Of a DNA stretch of 64,000 nt, positions 33,421-42,439 are shown piece after piece (the stretch's first letter is position 1; the number at the start of each line of letters is the position of its first letter). The stretch is from Dryocola sp051307055. GTDB taxonomy: Bacteria; Pseudomonadota; Gammaproteobacteria; Enterobacterales; Enterobacteriaceae. The position numbers and the translations under genes were made by a program. The DNA lies in assembly GCF_051307055.1 (NCBI RefSeq), contig NZ_CP149994.1:2914001-2978000 (forward strand). The letters run 5' to 3'. The notes under the pieces are model-generated. The model saw only the letters and a list, made by a program, of their open reading frames with translations, was not told the origin of the DNA and did no database searches.

Positions 33421-34788
33421 TTAGCTCCCGCTTTTGCGCGTCGCGCACCAGGCCTGTATCGCTCTGCGTGAAATTTTAATGCCGCCCTGCCTGAGCGAAT
33501 CAGGCAGGCGCAGCCAGCGCACAGGCTGCTGAAAACGCGCCAGTTTTTCCTGCACCCAGCTTTCGAGCTGGCTTAAATCAAATTCCGCATCCGCCTCAAT
33601 CACCGCCACGGGGCGATGGCCAAATTCGGCGTCTTCAACGGGCACAACAAACGCCTGTTCCACAGCGGGGTGAGCCGCCAGCACGCGCTCGATTTCTTCC
33701 GGCTGGATGCCTTCGCCGCCGCTGAAGAACTGGTTATCAAGACGCCCGACGATGGTTAAACGCTGGCCGTTTAATACGCCTCGATCGCGGGTGCTGAACC
33801 AGCCATGCTCATTGAGCAAGGGAACCAGCTTACCCTCCTGCCAGTAGCCGCTGGCGAGGCTCGCGGCCCGTATCCACACTTCCTGCCCGACGATTTTCAC
33901 TTCTCTTCCAGGCAGCGCTTCGCCAACGTCCGGCAGGCCGTCCGCACGCTTGGCGCATACCGTAGACGCCAGTTCGGTTAAGCCGTAGCCGCACCAGCAG
34001 TGCACCCCGCGCGCCTGCGCCGCCTCGGTTAGCTCAACCGGAATTGCCGCGCCGCCGAGCAACACCTCACGCAAGCTCAGCGGCTGGGATTGCGCAAGCA
34101 GGCGCCAGAGCTGAGTTGGCACGAGCGAAGCATGGGTGCATCCCTTAAGCGCCTCGTTAAGAGGAAGCAGATCGCGCACCGCCATGCCTCCGCCGGCAAG
34201 CAGCCAGCGCCACAAAATTCCCTGCCCGGAAACGTGATACAGCGGCAGCGATAAAAGCCAGCTATCTTCCTGTCCGTAGTTCATCACGGACAAAACGCCC
34301 GCAGCGCTGGCAAGATGCGCCTCGCTTGTATGCACCGCCGCCTTTGGCAAGCCGCTGGAGCCGGAGGTTAACGTCATGGAAGCCAGCCTGTCGGGCCGCC
34401 AGTTAACCTGCCAGGCATCGCCTGGCGTGACGCTGAGCGAGGCATAGCCGGGAACGGATGACGCTGAAGCCAGCGCCAGCGCATGGCTGATGGTTAAACC
34501 GGGGAGCAGCTGCGTAAGCAAAGTATCCGGCAGCTGAGGATTAAGCGGCAGAACGCGCGCGCCGCATTGCAGCAAGGCCAGCCAGCAGAGCACGGCTTCT
34601 GCGCTGTTCTTTGTCCTTAAGGCAACGCCCTGCCCTTCGCGAACGCCCTGCTGCCGGAATCCTCCGGCCAGCGCATCGACGCGACGGCAAAGCGTTTGCC
34701 AGTCGAGAGTTTCATCCGTGAGCTTTAAAGCCGGCGATGCTCCGCGACAGGTTGCCCAGTGCTGCCAGGGCCAGGTGACAAAATTCAT
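33421..34788 (-). CDS. menE: o-Succinylbenzoate-CoA ligase MenE
   Basis: Adenylate-forming enzyme that activates o-succinylbenzoate with CoA in menaquinone synthesis. 455 residues (E. coli 451). ATP-binding signature MTLTSGSSGLPKAA near 152-165, WCGYGLTEL and STRDRGVL motifs, and the C-terminal catalytic lysine region GGIKISRRA. Last gene of the men operon; ATG overlaps the menC stop (ATGA). Confidence 0.96.
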   Translation of the reverse strand: MNFVTWPWQHWATCRGASPALKLTDETLDWQTLCRRVDALAGGFRQQGVREGQGVALRTKNSAEAVLCWLALLQCGARVLPLNPQLPDTLLTQLLPGLTISHALALASASSVPGYASLSVTPGDAWQVNWRPDRLASMTLTSGSSGLPKAAVHTSEAHLASAAGVLSVMNYGQEDSWLLSLPLYHVSGQGILWRWLLAGGGMAVRDLLPLNEALKGCTHASLVPTQLWRLLAQSQPLSLREVLLGGAAIPVELTEAAQARGVHCWCGYGLTELASTVCAKRADGLPDVGEALPGREVKIVGQEVWIRAASLASGYWQEGKLVPLLNEHGWFSTRDRGVLNGQRLTIVGRLDNQFFSGGEGIQPEEIERVLAAHPAVEQAFVVPVEDAEFGHRPVAVIEADAEFDLSQLESWVQEKLARFQQPVRWLRLPDSLRQGGIKISRRAIQAWCATRKSGS

Positions 34789-35750
34789 ATAACGCGCTCA
34801 AGGTCGTCGGCTTGCCGGCAGGGCAAAGGGCTGTCCGGCCACTGGCGTACCAGCTGCGCCTGCATCAGCGAAAGCGTATCCAGGCCCGGAATGGTCTGCG
34901 GCGTAAGCCAGGCGGCAATGCGCGCCAGCTGGGTTAAACCAAGGCTTGATTCGACAGACGAGCTGATGACAGCCGTTAATCCCAGCGCATGAGCCTTTTC
35001 AACCTGCTCGCGCACCTTCGTGAGGCTGCCGGTAAGCGTCGGCTTAATCACCACGGCGCTCAAACCCGGCTCTGCGGCAAAGACAAAATCCGCTTCGCGC
35101 AGGCTTTCATCCCAGGCGATAGCGATGCCCGTTTCACGAGAGAACTCGCGGGACTGCTCGCGGGTTTTGCACGGTTCTTCGATAAAGGCGATGCGCGGCC
35201 GCAATTGCGGATTAACGTATCTGGCAAACTGCTGCGCTTTTAACGGCGTCCAGCCACGATTGGCGTCTAAGCGCAATCGCAGATCGGGTACGGCTTCCAG
35301 CAGAAGATTAACGACCATGCCGTCGCGCACGGCTTCGTACAGGCCGACTTTCACCTTCGCCACCTTTTCGCCGGGCATCGCTGCCAGCATGGCGAAGAGT
35401 TCATCCGGGTCGCCGGTGCAAAGCGGCGCGGCACGATAATCGGCTGCCTCTGGCAGTTCGCCGCTGAGTTCCGCCAGCGCGCAGCTAAGACCAAAGGCTA
35501 CGGACGGTATTTCAGGTAGTTCAGCTTCGGAACCAGTCTGCCAGGCCGCGAGCCATTCCAGCGCCGCGGCCTTTGCCTCTTCCACCGTTTCAACGCTAAA
35601 GCCCGGCAAGGGCGATATCTCGCCCCAGCCTTGTTTATCGCCCTGCGTCAGACGCACCAGCAGACCGTCGCGCGTTTTCAGGCGCCGCTCGCGCAGCACC
35701 ACGCCTGCATCCATCGGCACCAGAAAGCGCCACAGCCCTACGCTTCGCAT
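34785..35750 (-). CDS. menC: o-Succinylbenzoate synthase MenC
   Basis: Enolase-superfamily dehydratase converting SHCHC to o-succinylbenzoate. 321 residues: capping domain, then a barrel with Lys motif KVKVGLYE, metal ligands in RLDANRGW and FIEEPC, AWDES, and the second lysine in VVIKPTLTGS. Overlaps menB by one base (TAATG) and menE by four. Confidence 0.96.
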   Translation of the reverse strand: MRSVGLWRFLVPMDAGVVLRERRLKTRDGLLVRLTQGDKQGWGEISPLPGFSVETVEEAKAAALEWLAAWQTGSEAELPEIPSVAFGLSCALAELSGELPEAADYRAAPLCTGDPDELFAMLAAMPGEKVAKVKVGLYEAVRDGMVVNLLLEAVPDLRLRLDANRGWTPLKAQQFARYVNPQLRPRIAFIEEPCKTREQSREFSRETGIAIAWDESLREADFVFAAEPGLSAVVIKPTLTGSLTKVREQVEKAHALGLTAVISSSVESSLGLTQLARIAAWLTPQTIPGLDTLSLMQAQLVRQWPDSPLPCRQADDLERVI

Positions 35751-36607
35751 TACGGGTTCCGTTTAAATTTGCTGAAGTCCGGCTGGCGTTTCTGGTTAAA
35801 CGCGTTGCGTCCTTCCTGGCCTTCTTCGGTCATGTAGAACAGCATGGTGGCGTTACCCGCCAGCTCCTGCAGTCCCGCCTGACCGTCGCAGTCCGCGTTC
35901 AGCGCGGCCTTCAGGCAGCGCAGCGCCATCGGGCTGTTTTGCAGCATTTCGCGGCACCAGCGCACGGTTTCTTTTTCAAGTTCGGCGACGGGCACCACGG
36001 TGTTAACAAGGCCCATATCCAGCGCCTCTTTCGCGTCGTACTGGCGGCACAGGAACCAGATTTCACGCGCCTTTTTCTGACCGACGATGCGGGCCATATA
36101 GGACGCGCCCCAGCCGCCGTCAAAGGAGCCCACTTTTGGGCCGGTCTGGCCGAAGATGGCGTTTTCCGCCGCAATGGTCAGGTCGCACATCATGTGCAGC
36201 ACGTGGCCGCCGCCGATAGAGTAGCCGGCAACCATCGCGACGACAGGTTTAGGACAGGTACGGATCTGACGCTGGAAATCCAGCACGTTCAGATGGTGGG
36301 TGCCGCTCGCATCCTGATAGCCGCCGTAGTCGCCGCGCACCTTCTGATCGCCGCCGGAGCAGAAAGCTTTCTCCCCTTCGCCGGTCAGGATGATGACGCC
36401 GATATTGTCGTCATAGCGGGCATCGGCCAGGGCGCCGATCATCTCTTTGACGGTCAACGGGCGAAAAGCGTTGCGCACTTCCGGGCGGTTAATGGTGATT
36501 TTTGCAATGCCGTCCGTAGATTTGTGGTAGCGGATATCGCTGTAACCTTCCGAGCAGTCCTGCCACTCAATCGGGGCGTAAAGCATTTGTTCATCAGGAT
36601 AAATCAT
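35750..36607 (-). CDS. menB: 1,4-Dihydroxy-2-naphthoyl-CoA synthase MenB
   Basis: Crotonase-fold enzyme closing the naphthoquinone ring by intramolecular Claisen condensation. 285 residues equal E. coli. Oxyanion-hole and active-site stretch GYSIGGGHVLHMMCDLTIA, FGQTGPKVGSFDGGWGASYMAR, and the conserved C-terminal FKRNP. Coupled to menH by an ATGA overlap. Confidence 0.97.
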   Translation of the reverse strand: MIYPDEQMLYAPIEWQDCSEGYSDIRYHKSTDGIAKITINRPEVRNAFRPLTVKEMIGALADARYDDNIGVIILTGEGEKAFCSGGDQKVRGDYGGYQDASGTHHLNVLDFQRQIRTCPKPVVAMVAGYSIGGGHVLHMMCDLTIAAENAIFGQTGPKVGSFDGGWGASYMARIVGQKKAREIWFLCRQYDAKEALDMGLVNTVVPVAELEKETVRWCREMLQNSPMALRCLKAALNADCDGQAGLQELAGNATMLFYMTEEGQEGRNAFNQKRQPDFSKFKRNP

Positions 36608-37386
36608 GGTGTCTCCTCAACAGGTTGACGCAATAAAGTCAGCAGGCAGGAGCGAAACGCCGCAGGGTTTTCCCTGTGCGCGTTATGCCCGGCCGCGGGA
36701 ATAAGATGGGGTGAGAGGTTCAGGCTTTCCGCCACGGTGCGGAATTTTTCATCCCGCTCGCCACAAAGATAATGAAAAGGAACGCGCAGCGTCTGTAAGC
36801 GCGCACGCAGGTCGGGCTGGACGCCAAGCGAGGTGGATTCAAGCATTACGGCGAGCGACGCGGGATTATTCTGGCAGCGCAGCGTGATTAACTCGTCCCG
36901 CTCTTCGTGGGTCAGCGAGCTGAATACCGGCTGCTGATACCAGGCCAGCAATACTTCATCAAGCGGCTCCTGCCGGAAACGCTGCGCCCAGCGGCGGTCC
37001 GCCGCCCGTCTTTTTTTGCGGGCATCACGATCGGCCAGACCGGGATTGCCGCCTTCAACAATTAATCCACGCAATCCGGTATTTTCCCCATGACAGGCGT
37101 GATACATCGCCACGCGGCCGCCGAGGGAGTAGCCCACCAGCAGGTAGTTAAGTATGTTGTAACTAAGTAGCGTTTTACGCAGCAGGTCGTCGACGGCAGC
37201 AAATCCACTCGCGGTTATAGCAGCCGACTGGCCATGGCCGGGCAAATCCACGCGTAGCTGCGGCCAGTCGGCAAAGGCTTCGTGAAAGCGGGCCCACTCC
37301 TGCACGCTGCCCAAAAAGCCGTGCAGCCAGACCAGGCACGGCAAATCAGCCCGGCGGCCAGAGGCGGCTACGGCGTGCAAAATCAT
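36604..37386 (-). CDS. menH: SHCHC synthase MenH
   Basis: Alpha/beta hydrolase-fold lyase that eliminates pyruvate from SEPHCHC to give SHCHC. 260 residues (E. coli 252). Nucleophile elbow GYSLGG near 87-92, the HG motif LHGFLGS near 20, and catalytic His in AAGHNAHREN near the C-terminus. ATGA overlap with menD upstream and menB downstream. Confidence 0.95.
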   Translation of the reverse strand: MILHAVAASGRRADLPCLVWLHGFLGSVQEWARFHEAFADWPQLRVDLPGHGQSAAITASGFAAVDDLLRKTLLSYNILNYLLVGYSLGGRVAMYHACHGENTGLRGLIVEGGNPGLADRDARKKRRAADRRWAQRFRQEPLDEVLLAWYQQPVFSSLTHEERDELITLRCQNNPASLAVMLESTSLGVQPDLRARLQTLRVPFHYLCGERDEKFRTVAESLNLSPHLIPAAGHNAHRENPAAFRSCLLTLLRQPVEETP

Positions 37387-39053
37387 GCCTGGCTAACCTG
37401 CGCAAGCAGGTGCTGCAGCGTCTGCGCGCCGTCCGTTTCCGGCACGGTGATTTCGACGATGGTGGCCTGCGGCCAGAGCCATGCCCGGCTCACCACCTCC
37501 TGCAGTTCGCTCCACGATCCCGGATTGTAATAAGTCAGGCTGAACATCGCCGCCGCGTGGGCAAAGTTCACATCCTGCGGCATGCAGTAAAAACGTTCGC
37601 GCTCCTGCACGGGCGTTGGAAGGAGCGAGAAAATTTGTCCGCCGTTGTTGTTTACGATAAGCAAGACAAAGGGCGCGGAAACCGTGCGGAGCAACGCCAG
37701 GGAATTCATGTCGTACAGCGCGGAGAGATCGCCAACGATCGCAAGCGTGGAACGGGCGGTGGCGCGCTGTACGCCGGCGGCAGTGGATAATAATCCGTCG
37801 ATGCCGCTCGCCCCCCGGTTGCTGTATACCGGATAGCCCGCGGGCAGCTGTGCCAACGCATCGACAAGCCGCACCACCAGGCTGTTGCCGACAAAAAGCT
37901 GCCCCGCCTCCGGCAGCAGCTCAGGCAGGCGGGCGGCTACCTGCGCTTCACCAAATTCAGCGGTGCCGAGAGCGACGGCGTCCTGAGCAAGACGCGCCAG
38001 CGGCGCCAGCTTTTCTGCCCAGGCAGGACGTTTTTCGGCAGGATGCAGCTCCAGCCAGTCAGCGATACTGCATACTAAACGGCGGCCGCGATGGTTAGCG
38101 GGATCGAGCCTGCCGGGGAGCGAGTCGACTAACCAGTACTCTTCCGGCGTGCAGGTTGCCTGCCACTGCAGGGCGCGTTTGCCCGTCAGGCTGCCGCCAA
38201 ACTGGATAATAATTTGCGCGCGCGCCAGCTCCGTCGTCGCGTGGCTGTTACTCAGCCAGAGATCGGCGCAGGGCAAAGGCTGCCCGGTTTGCGAAAGCAC
38301 GTCGCCTATCAGCGGCCAGCCGAGCATTTTTGCCCAGGCCGCTACCCGCTCGCCCTCTTCCGCACTCATGCGTCCGGCCACCACAACGCCACGTTTCTGC
38401 CGCCAGAAAAACCAGTCGCGCTGCTTGACGATTTCACGGCCGTAGGTTTCCCGCAGCCAGGGTTTATCGCTCTGCCACCAGTCTCCCAGCGCTTTCTGCC
38501 AGCTGATACCGGCGTCATCCGGCGCGCCGTAAAGCGGCTCCGCAAAGGGGCAATTGATATGCACGCCGCCGCCCGTTTGCTGGCCCAGGGCGCTGTCGAT
38601 GGTGGAAACCAGCCAGCTCGCGGGGATATCCTGCGTGGGCCGGGGCAGGTTCACGCTGAGGGCTGGATGCGAGCCAAACATACCCGGCTGACGGATAGCC
38701 TGATTTGCGCCGCAGTCGATAAGCTCCGGCGGCCGGTCCGCCGTTAGCAGAATTAATTTTTCACCGGTAAGCCCCGCCTCGATCAGCGCCGGATAGAGAT
38801 TAGCTACCGCCGTGCCGGAGGTGACGATCACCGCGACAGGCTGGCCGCTGGCTTTCGCCAGGCCAAGTGCGAGATGCCCTAATCCGCGCTCATCAAAATG
38901 GGTATGGCAAATAAAAGCCGGATTTGCTGCGGCCGTTAAGGTCAGCGGCGTTGAGCGCGAGCCTGGGGCAATGCAGACGTGGCGCACGCTGTGGCGGGTG
39001 AGCGCTTCAAGGATCACCTGCGCCCAGCGGCGGTTAAAAGAGCTTATCGACAT
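37383..39053 (-). CDS. menD: SEPHCHC synthase MenD
   Basis: Thiamin diphosphate- and Mg2+-dependent enzyme joining isochorismate and 2-oxoglutarate. 556 residues equal E. coli. N-terminal pyrimidine-binding domain with IAPGSRSTPLT and HFDERGLGHLALGLAK; C-terminal ThDP motif GDLSALYD...NNNGGQIFSLL. An in-frame start six codons upstream exists; MSISSFNRRW matches E. coli and has GGA before it. The menF stop is 82 bases upstream. Confidence 0.97.
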   Translation of the reverse strand: MSISSFNRRWAQVILEALTRHSVRHVCIAPGSRSTPLTLTAAANPAFICHTHFDERGLGHLALGLAKASGQPVAVIVTSGTAVANLYPALIEAGLTGEKLILLTADRPPELIDCGANQAIRQPGMFGSHPALSVNLPRPTQDIPASWLVSTIDSALGQQTGGGVHINCPFAEPLYGAPDDAGISWQKALGDWWQSDKPWLRETYGREIVKQRDWFFWRQKRGVVVAGRMSAEEGERVAAWAKMLGWPLIGDVLSQTGQPLPCADLWLSNSHATTELARAQIIIQFGGSLTGKRALQWQATCTPEEYWLVDSLPGRLDPANHRGRRLVCSIADWLELHPAEKRPAWAEKLAPLARLAQDAVALGTAEFGEAQVAARLPELLPEAGQLFVGNSLVVRLVDALAQLPAGYPVYSNRGASGIDGLLSTAAGVQRATARSTLAIVGDLSALYDMNSLALLRTVSAPFVLLIVNNNGGQIFSLLPTPVQERERFYCMPQDVNFAHAAAMFSLTYYNPGSWSELQEVVSRAWLWPQATIVEITVPETDGAQTLQHLLAQVSQA

Positions 39054-39135
39054 GTTCAGGTCCTGAGTCAATTTTGCTGACTCATTATAATTATTGCTGG
39101 AGTGAATATATTGATATGAACCGGTAATGTGTCAT

Positions 39136-40437
39136 TCAGAAGGCTGTTCTGGTCAATAAAGTGCGTAGCCCGGCGGCTTTATTTTCTATTTCCTGCCACT
39201 CCTGCGCCGCATCCGAGCCCGCGACAATGCCCGCCCCGGCGTACAGTCTGACCGTAGTCCCGGTGATTTTCGCCGAACGTAGCGCAACGCAAAACTCCGT
39301 TTGATGAAGGGAAAGATATCCCGCCGATCCCGCATACCATTCACGCGCGAACGGTTCAAAGTTATTAATGAATGATTTGGCCGGCTCGCGCGGCAGACCA
39401 GCCACGGCCGCCGTGGGCTGTAATTGCTCCAGGCAAACGGCATCGTCCGCCTCAGGCATTTCCGTCCAGATACAACGACGCAGATGCTGCACCTTGCGCA
39501 GGCGAACCACCTGCGCAGGCAGCACGTCCAGCACGCCTACTTTCTGCTGCAGGCGCTGGCAGATATCTTCCACCACCAGCATATTTTCGCGCTGATTTTT
39601 ATCATCTTTTAGCAGCCACTGGCCTAATGACCAGGCGTGATAATCCTCAACGTGGTTTGCGACGGTGCCGGCCAGGGCCTCGGTGCGCAGCGCGGAATCA
39701 ATGCGTCGCCATAGCCGCTCCGGGCTTGAGCCAAGAAAAGCGCTGTGAGCATCAAAGATCATAAGGAAGTGGTAGCAGTTGAAATTGACGCGCCGGCTGG
39801 CGGCCATAAATCCCGCGGCGGAAACCGGCGCGGAAAAGTGCAGATCGGTGGCGCGCGCCAGCACCACTTTGTCCATCTCGCCGCGGTCAATCGCGACCGT
39901 TGCCTTGCCAATCAACGCGTGCCATCCATCGAGGCCCGGCTGGTGATGTTCGCTCAGGCACTGAAGATGAAGTGGAAGCAAGGGCTTAGGCGCGAGGATT
40001 TGTGCAAGAAAAGCCGTGGCTTCCCGCGCGTCGTCCCTTAAGGATGTTTCGCTGTAAAGATGAAGCCAAAGGCAGGCCTCGCCCCCTTTTCGCCGCCACT
40101 CAAGGCGCGATAAAAACAAAAAGCCCTGCGCCGGGTCGAAGGCATTGAGCCCCCAGATACGCAGCGAGGGCGTTTGAGGCCAGCTATTCAGGAAGGACTG
40201 AGCATCCGCCAGGGCGTTAAATCGGCGCACGGCGCCAAGGGCGGCAACTTCATCATCGCCATCTCTTTGCTGCCAGTAAAATTGCGGATAAAGGCGCTGG
40301 CAGGCAAGCCAGCCTAGCGGGTCGGCGTCATCGCTTAAGGCGATCGCGGCACACAGGCGCTTCAGGCCGGGTTCGTCCGCAAATTCCTCTGTCAATGCAA
40401 GCTGGAACTGCTGCAGCGCGACGGTTACTGAATTCAC
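39136..40437 (-). CDS. menF: Isochorismate synthase MenF
   Basis: Converts chorismate to isochorismate, first committed step to menaquinone. 433 residues with a GTG start; E. coli MenF has 431. The GTG at 40437 has GGTGAGGT just upstream; an ATG 22 codons further up would add residues with no homology. Chorismate-enzyme motifs: KVVLARATDLHF, GSSPERLWRR, TEALAGTVAN, QPTAAVAGLP, FEPFAREWYAG and LYAGAGIV with catalytic Lys and Glu. Heads menFDHBCE. Confidence 0.94.
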   Translation of the reverse strand: MNSVTVALQQFQLALTEEFADEPGLKRLCAAIALSDDADPLGWLACQRLYPQFYWQQRDGDDEVAALGAVRRFNALADAQSFLNSWPQTPSLRIWGLNAFDPAQGFLFLSRLEWRRKGGEACLWLHLYSETSLRDDAREATAFLAQILAPKPLLPLHLQCLSEHHQPGLDGWHALIGKATVAIDRGEMDKVVLARATDLHFSAPVSAAGFMAASRRVNFNCYHFLMIFDAHSAFLGSSPERLWRRIDSALRTEALAGTVANHVEDYHAWSLGQWLLKDDKNQRENMLVVEDICQRLQQKVGVLDVLPAQVVRLRKVQHLRRCIWTEMPEADDAVCLEQLQPTAAVAGLPREPAKSFINNFEPFAREWYAGSAGYLSLHQTEFCVALRSAKITGTTVRLYAGAGIVAGSDAAQEWQEIENKAAGLRTLLTRTAF

Positions 40438-40488
40438 GTGTACCTCACCTTCCCTGAAAAGCCCCTGATTATACGTGGTTATGGCCAT

Positions 40489-40517
40489 AAAAAAAAATCC
40501 CACCCAATGGGTAAGAT
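40489..40517 (-). terminator. Rho-independent terminator of elaB
   Basis: Nine-pair stem (two G-T pairs) ATCTTACCC/GGGTGGGAT with a three-base loop, then nine Ts on the minus strand, 42 bases after the elaB stop and upstream of menF. Confidence 0.8.
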
Positions 40518-40559
40518 TTCATTTAATCTGGCGCACGCCTGAAGTACGCCAGCCTTGCC

Positions 40560-40859
40560 TTAGCGACGGGCTAACAGCAGCCCAAGCACCAGCCCTGCGG
40601 CGGCGCCTACGCCAATTCCCTGCCAGGGTTTTTCACGAACGTAGTCGTCGGCACGGTAAACGGCTTGTTTGGCGCGATAATAGTACGTGTCGGAAGCGTT
40701 ACTGACGCGCGCTTTGACATCGTTAAGCGCCTGCTCGGCACGTTCTTTCAGTTCAATATACTTCTGATCCGCCGGATCACCGGAAGAACGCAGAACTTCC
40801 TCAAGCGTTTCACTAAGCAGGGTCAGATCATCATCAAGACGAGATTCATACGGTTGCAT
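40560..40859 (-). CDS. elaB: C-tail-anchored ribosome-associated membrane protein ElaB
   Basis: 99 residues of the ElaB/YgaM/YqjD family: a helical cytosolic domain (DDDLTLLSETLEEVLRSSGD), a coiled central part, and one C-terminal membrane helix (GIGVGAAAGLVLGLLLARR). In E. coli these proteins tether inactive ribosomes to the membrane in stationary phase under RpoS control, and ElaB is linked to stress protection. GGAGA precedes the ATG at 40859. Confidence 0.93.
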   Translation of the reverse strand: MQPYESRLDDDLTLLSETLEEVLRSSGDPADQKYIELKERAEQALNDVKARVSNASDTYYYRAKQAVYRADDYVREKPWQGIGVGAAAGLVLGLLLARR

Positions 40860-40951
40860 TATTTTTCTCCGTGTTATTTCCACAAAAGGAAGGAAATCTG
40901 CTCATCCGCTAACTATAGACAATGGCGCGCATTTTTGCCTCTTGCCGGGCT

Positions 40952-41398
40952 TTAACGATTTGCCATGCCAACGTGAGGGATCCCATCCTCCTCATAAACT
41001 TCGGTAACAGGCTTGAAACCGAAATGAGCGTAGAACGATTGCAAATGCGCCTGCGCCCCAAGATAAATCGTGCTGTCCGGCCAGTGCTGCCGGCATGAAG
41101 CTATAGCCTGCTCCATCAGCCTGTAGCCCAATTTTTCGCCGCGCATGGCCGAATCAACGATCACGCGGCCAATCACCACCGGCTCCAGCTCGTTATCGCT
41201 TTTCAGAATCCTGGCATAGGCCACCAGCCTGCCGTCGCGCCAGCCCAGGATGTGCCGGTTCTCACCGATGAGATCGTCGCCGTCGATATCCTGATAAGGA
41301 CAGTTTTGTTCCACCACAAAGACCGCGTTGCGCAATGCCAGCACGGTATATAAAGAAGGGACGTCAAGCTCGGAATGATGCAGGTCCTGCCAGTTCAT
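40952..41398 (-). CDS. elaA: GNAT-family N-acetyltransferase ElaA
   Basis: 148 residues (E. coli 153) with GNAT motifs: VIGRVIVDSAMRGEKLGYRLMEQAI containing the acetyl-CoA pyrophosphate loop, and the C-terminal FYAHFGFKPVTEVYEEDGIPHVGM. Substrate is unknown in E. coli as well. Divergent from rbn across 77 bases. Confidence 0.92.
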   Translation of the reverse strand: MNWQDLHHSELDVPSLYTVLALRNAVFVVEQNCPYQDIDGDDLIGENRHILGWRDGRLVAYARILKSDNELEPVVIGRVIVDSAMRGEKLGYRLMEQAIASCRQHWPDSTIYLGAQAHLQSFYAHFGFKPVTEVYEEDGIPHVGMANR

Positions 41399-41475
41399 GG
41401 TTGCGCTCCTGATGGCGGCATAACGGATCGCTTATACTAAAGGTTTTTTAGCCTTTGCCGGAGCAAAAGGAAGCA

Positions 41476-42396
41476 ATGGAGCTAACTTTTTTAGGTACCT
41501 CAGCGGGCGTGCCCTGCAAAACGCGCAACGTCAGCGCGATAGTTTTTAACCCCATGAATAATCAGCCCCACCTCTGGCTGTTTGACTGCGGCGAAGGGAC
41601 CCAGCACCAGATGCTGAGTACCGCCTTTAATCCGGGTAAATTCAGCAAGATTTTCATCACGCATCTGCACGGCGACCATATTTTTGGCCTGCCGGGCCTG
41701 CTGTGCAGCCGTTCAATGGCGGGTAACGATGCGCCTTTGACGGTTTATGGCCCGCAAGGCATACGCCAGTTTATTGACACGGTTTTGCGGCTTAGCGGCT
41801 CCTGGACGGCCTTCCCTCTTGAGATCGTTGAGATTAGCGAAGGCGAAATTTTTTGCGACGACGAGTTTCGCGTCACCGCCTTCCCGTTAACCCATCCGCT
41901 TGAATGTTATGGCTATCGCATAGAGCAACACGACAGGCCCGGCGCGCTTGATGCGCCGCGACTGATAGCCCAGGGCGTGCGGCCGGGCCCGATTTTTCAA
42001 CGCCTCAAGCGCGGTGAAACGGTTTCGCTTGAGGATGGACGCATTCTGGATGGTAAGGATTATCAGGGCGCGCCCCGGAAAGGAAAAACGCTGGCCATTT
42101 TCGGAGATACCGGCCCGACGCCTGCCGCGCTTGCGCTGGCAAAAGGCGTGGATGTCATGGTGCACGAAACGACGCTTGAAGCCTCAATGGAAGAAAAAGC
42201 CAACGGCCGCGGCCATTCCACCTCCGTACAGGCTGCGACGCTGGCGAAAGCCGCGGGCGTCGGCCAGCTGGTGATAACCCATTTCAGCTCCCGCTACGAC
42301 CCGTCTGGTTGTGAAGCTTTACTCAACGAATGCAGAAATATTTTCCCGGCAACGCTTGCGGCTGAAGATTTTCTGACCGTTAAAATCGGAGCATAA
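41476..42396 (+). CDS. rbn: Ribonuclease BN (RNase Z homologue)
   Basis: Zinc-dependent metallo-beta-lactamase-fold nuclease acting on tRNA 3' ends. 306 residues: zinc motif FITHLHGDHIFGLPG, FGDTGPT, HETTLE, and C-terminal HSTSVQAA and ITHFSSRY. The ATG at 41476 with AAAGGA upstream gives MELTFLGTSAGVP as in E. coli; an upstream in-frame start seven codons earlier is not supported. Confidence 0.95.
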   Translation: MELTFLGTSAGVPCKTRNVSAIVFNPMNNQPHLWLFDCGEGTQHQMLSTAFNPGKFSKIFITHLHGDHIFGLPGLLCSRSMAGNDAPLTVYGPQGIRQFIDTVLRLSGSWTAFPLEIVEISEGEIFCDDEFRVTAFPLTHPLECYGYRIEQHDRPGALDAPRLIAQGVRPGPIFQRLKRGETVSLEDGRILDGKDYQGAPRKGKTLAIFGDTGPTPAALALAKGVDVMVHETTLEASMEEKANGRGHSTSVQAATLAKAAGVGQLVITHFSSRYDPSGCEALLNECRNIFPATLAAEDFLTVKIGA

Positions 42397-42422
42397 AAAA
42401 ACCGCCGGCAAGCGGCGGTTTA
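42396..42422. terminator. Bidirectional terminator between rbn and nuoN
   Basis: AACCGCCG/CGGCGGTT arms with a five-base loop; A run on the left (long T run for minus-strand nuo transcripts) and T3 on the right for rbn. Confidence 0.85.
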
Positions 42423-42439
42423 AAACGGTGGGGCTCAGC

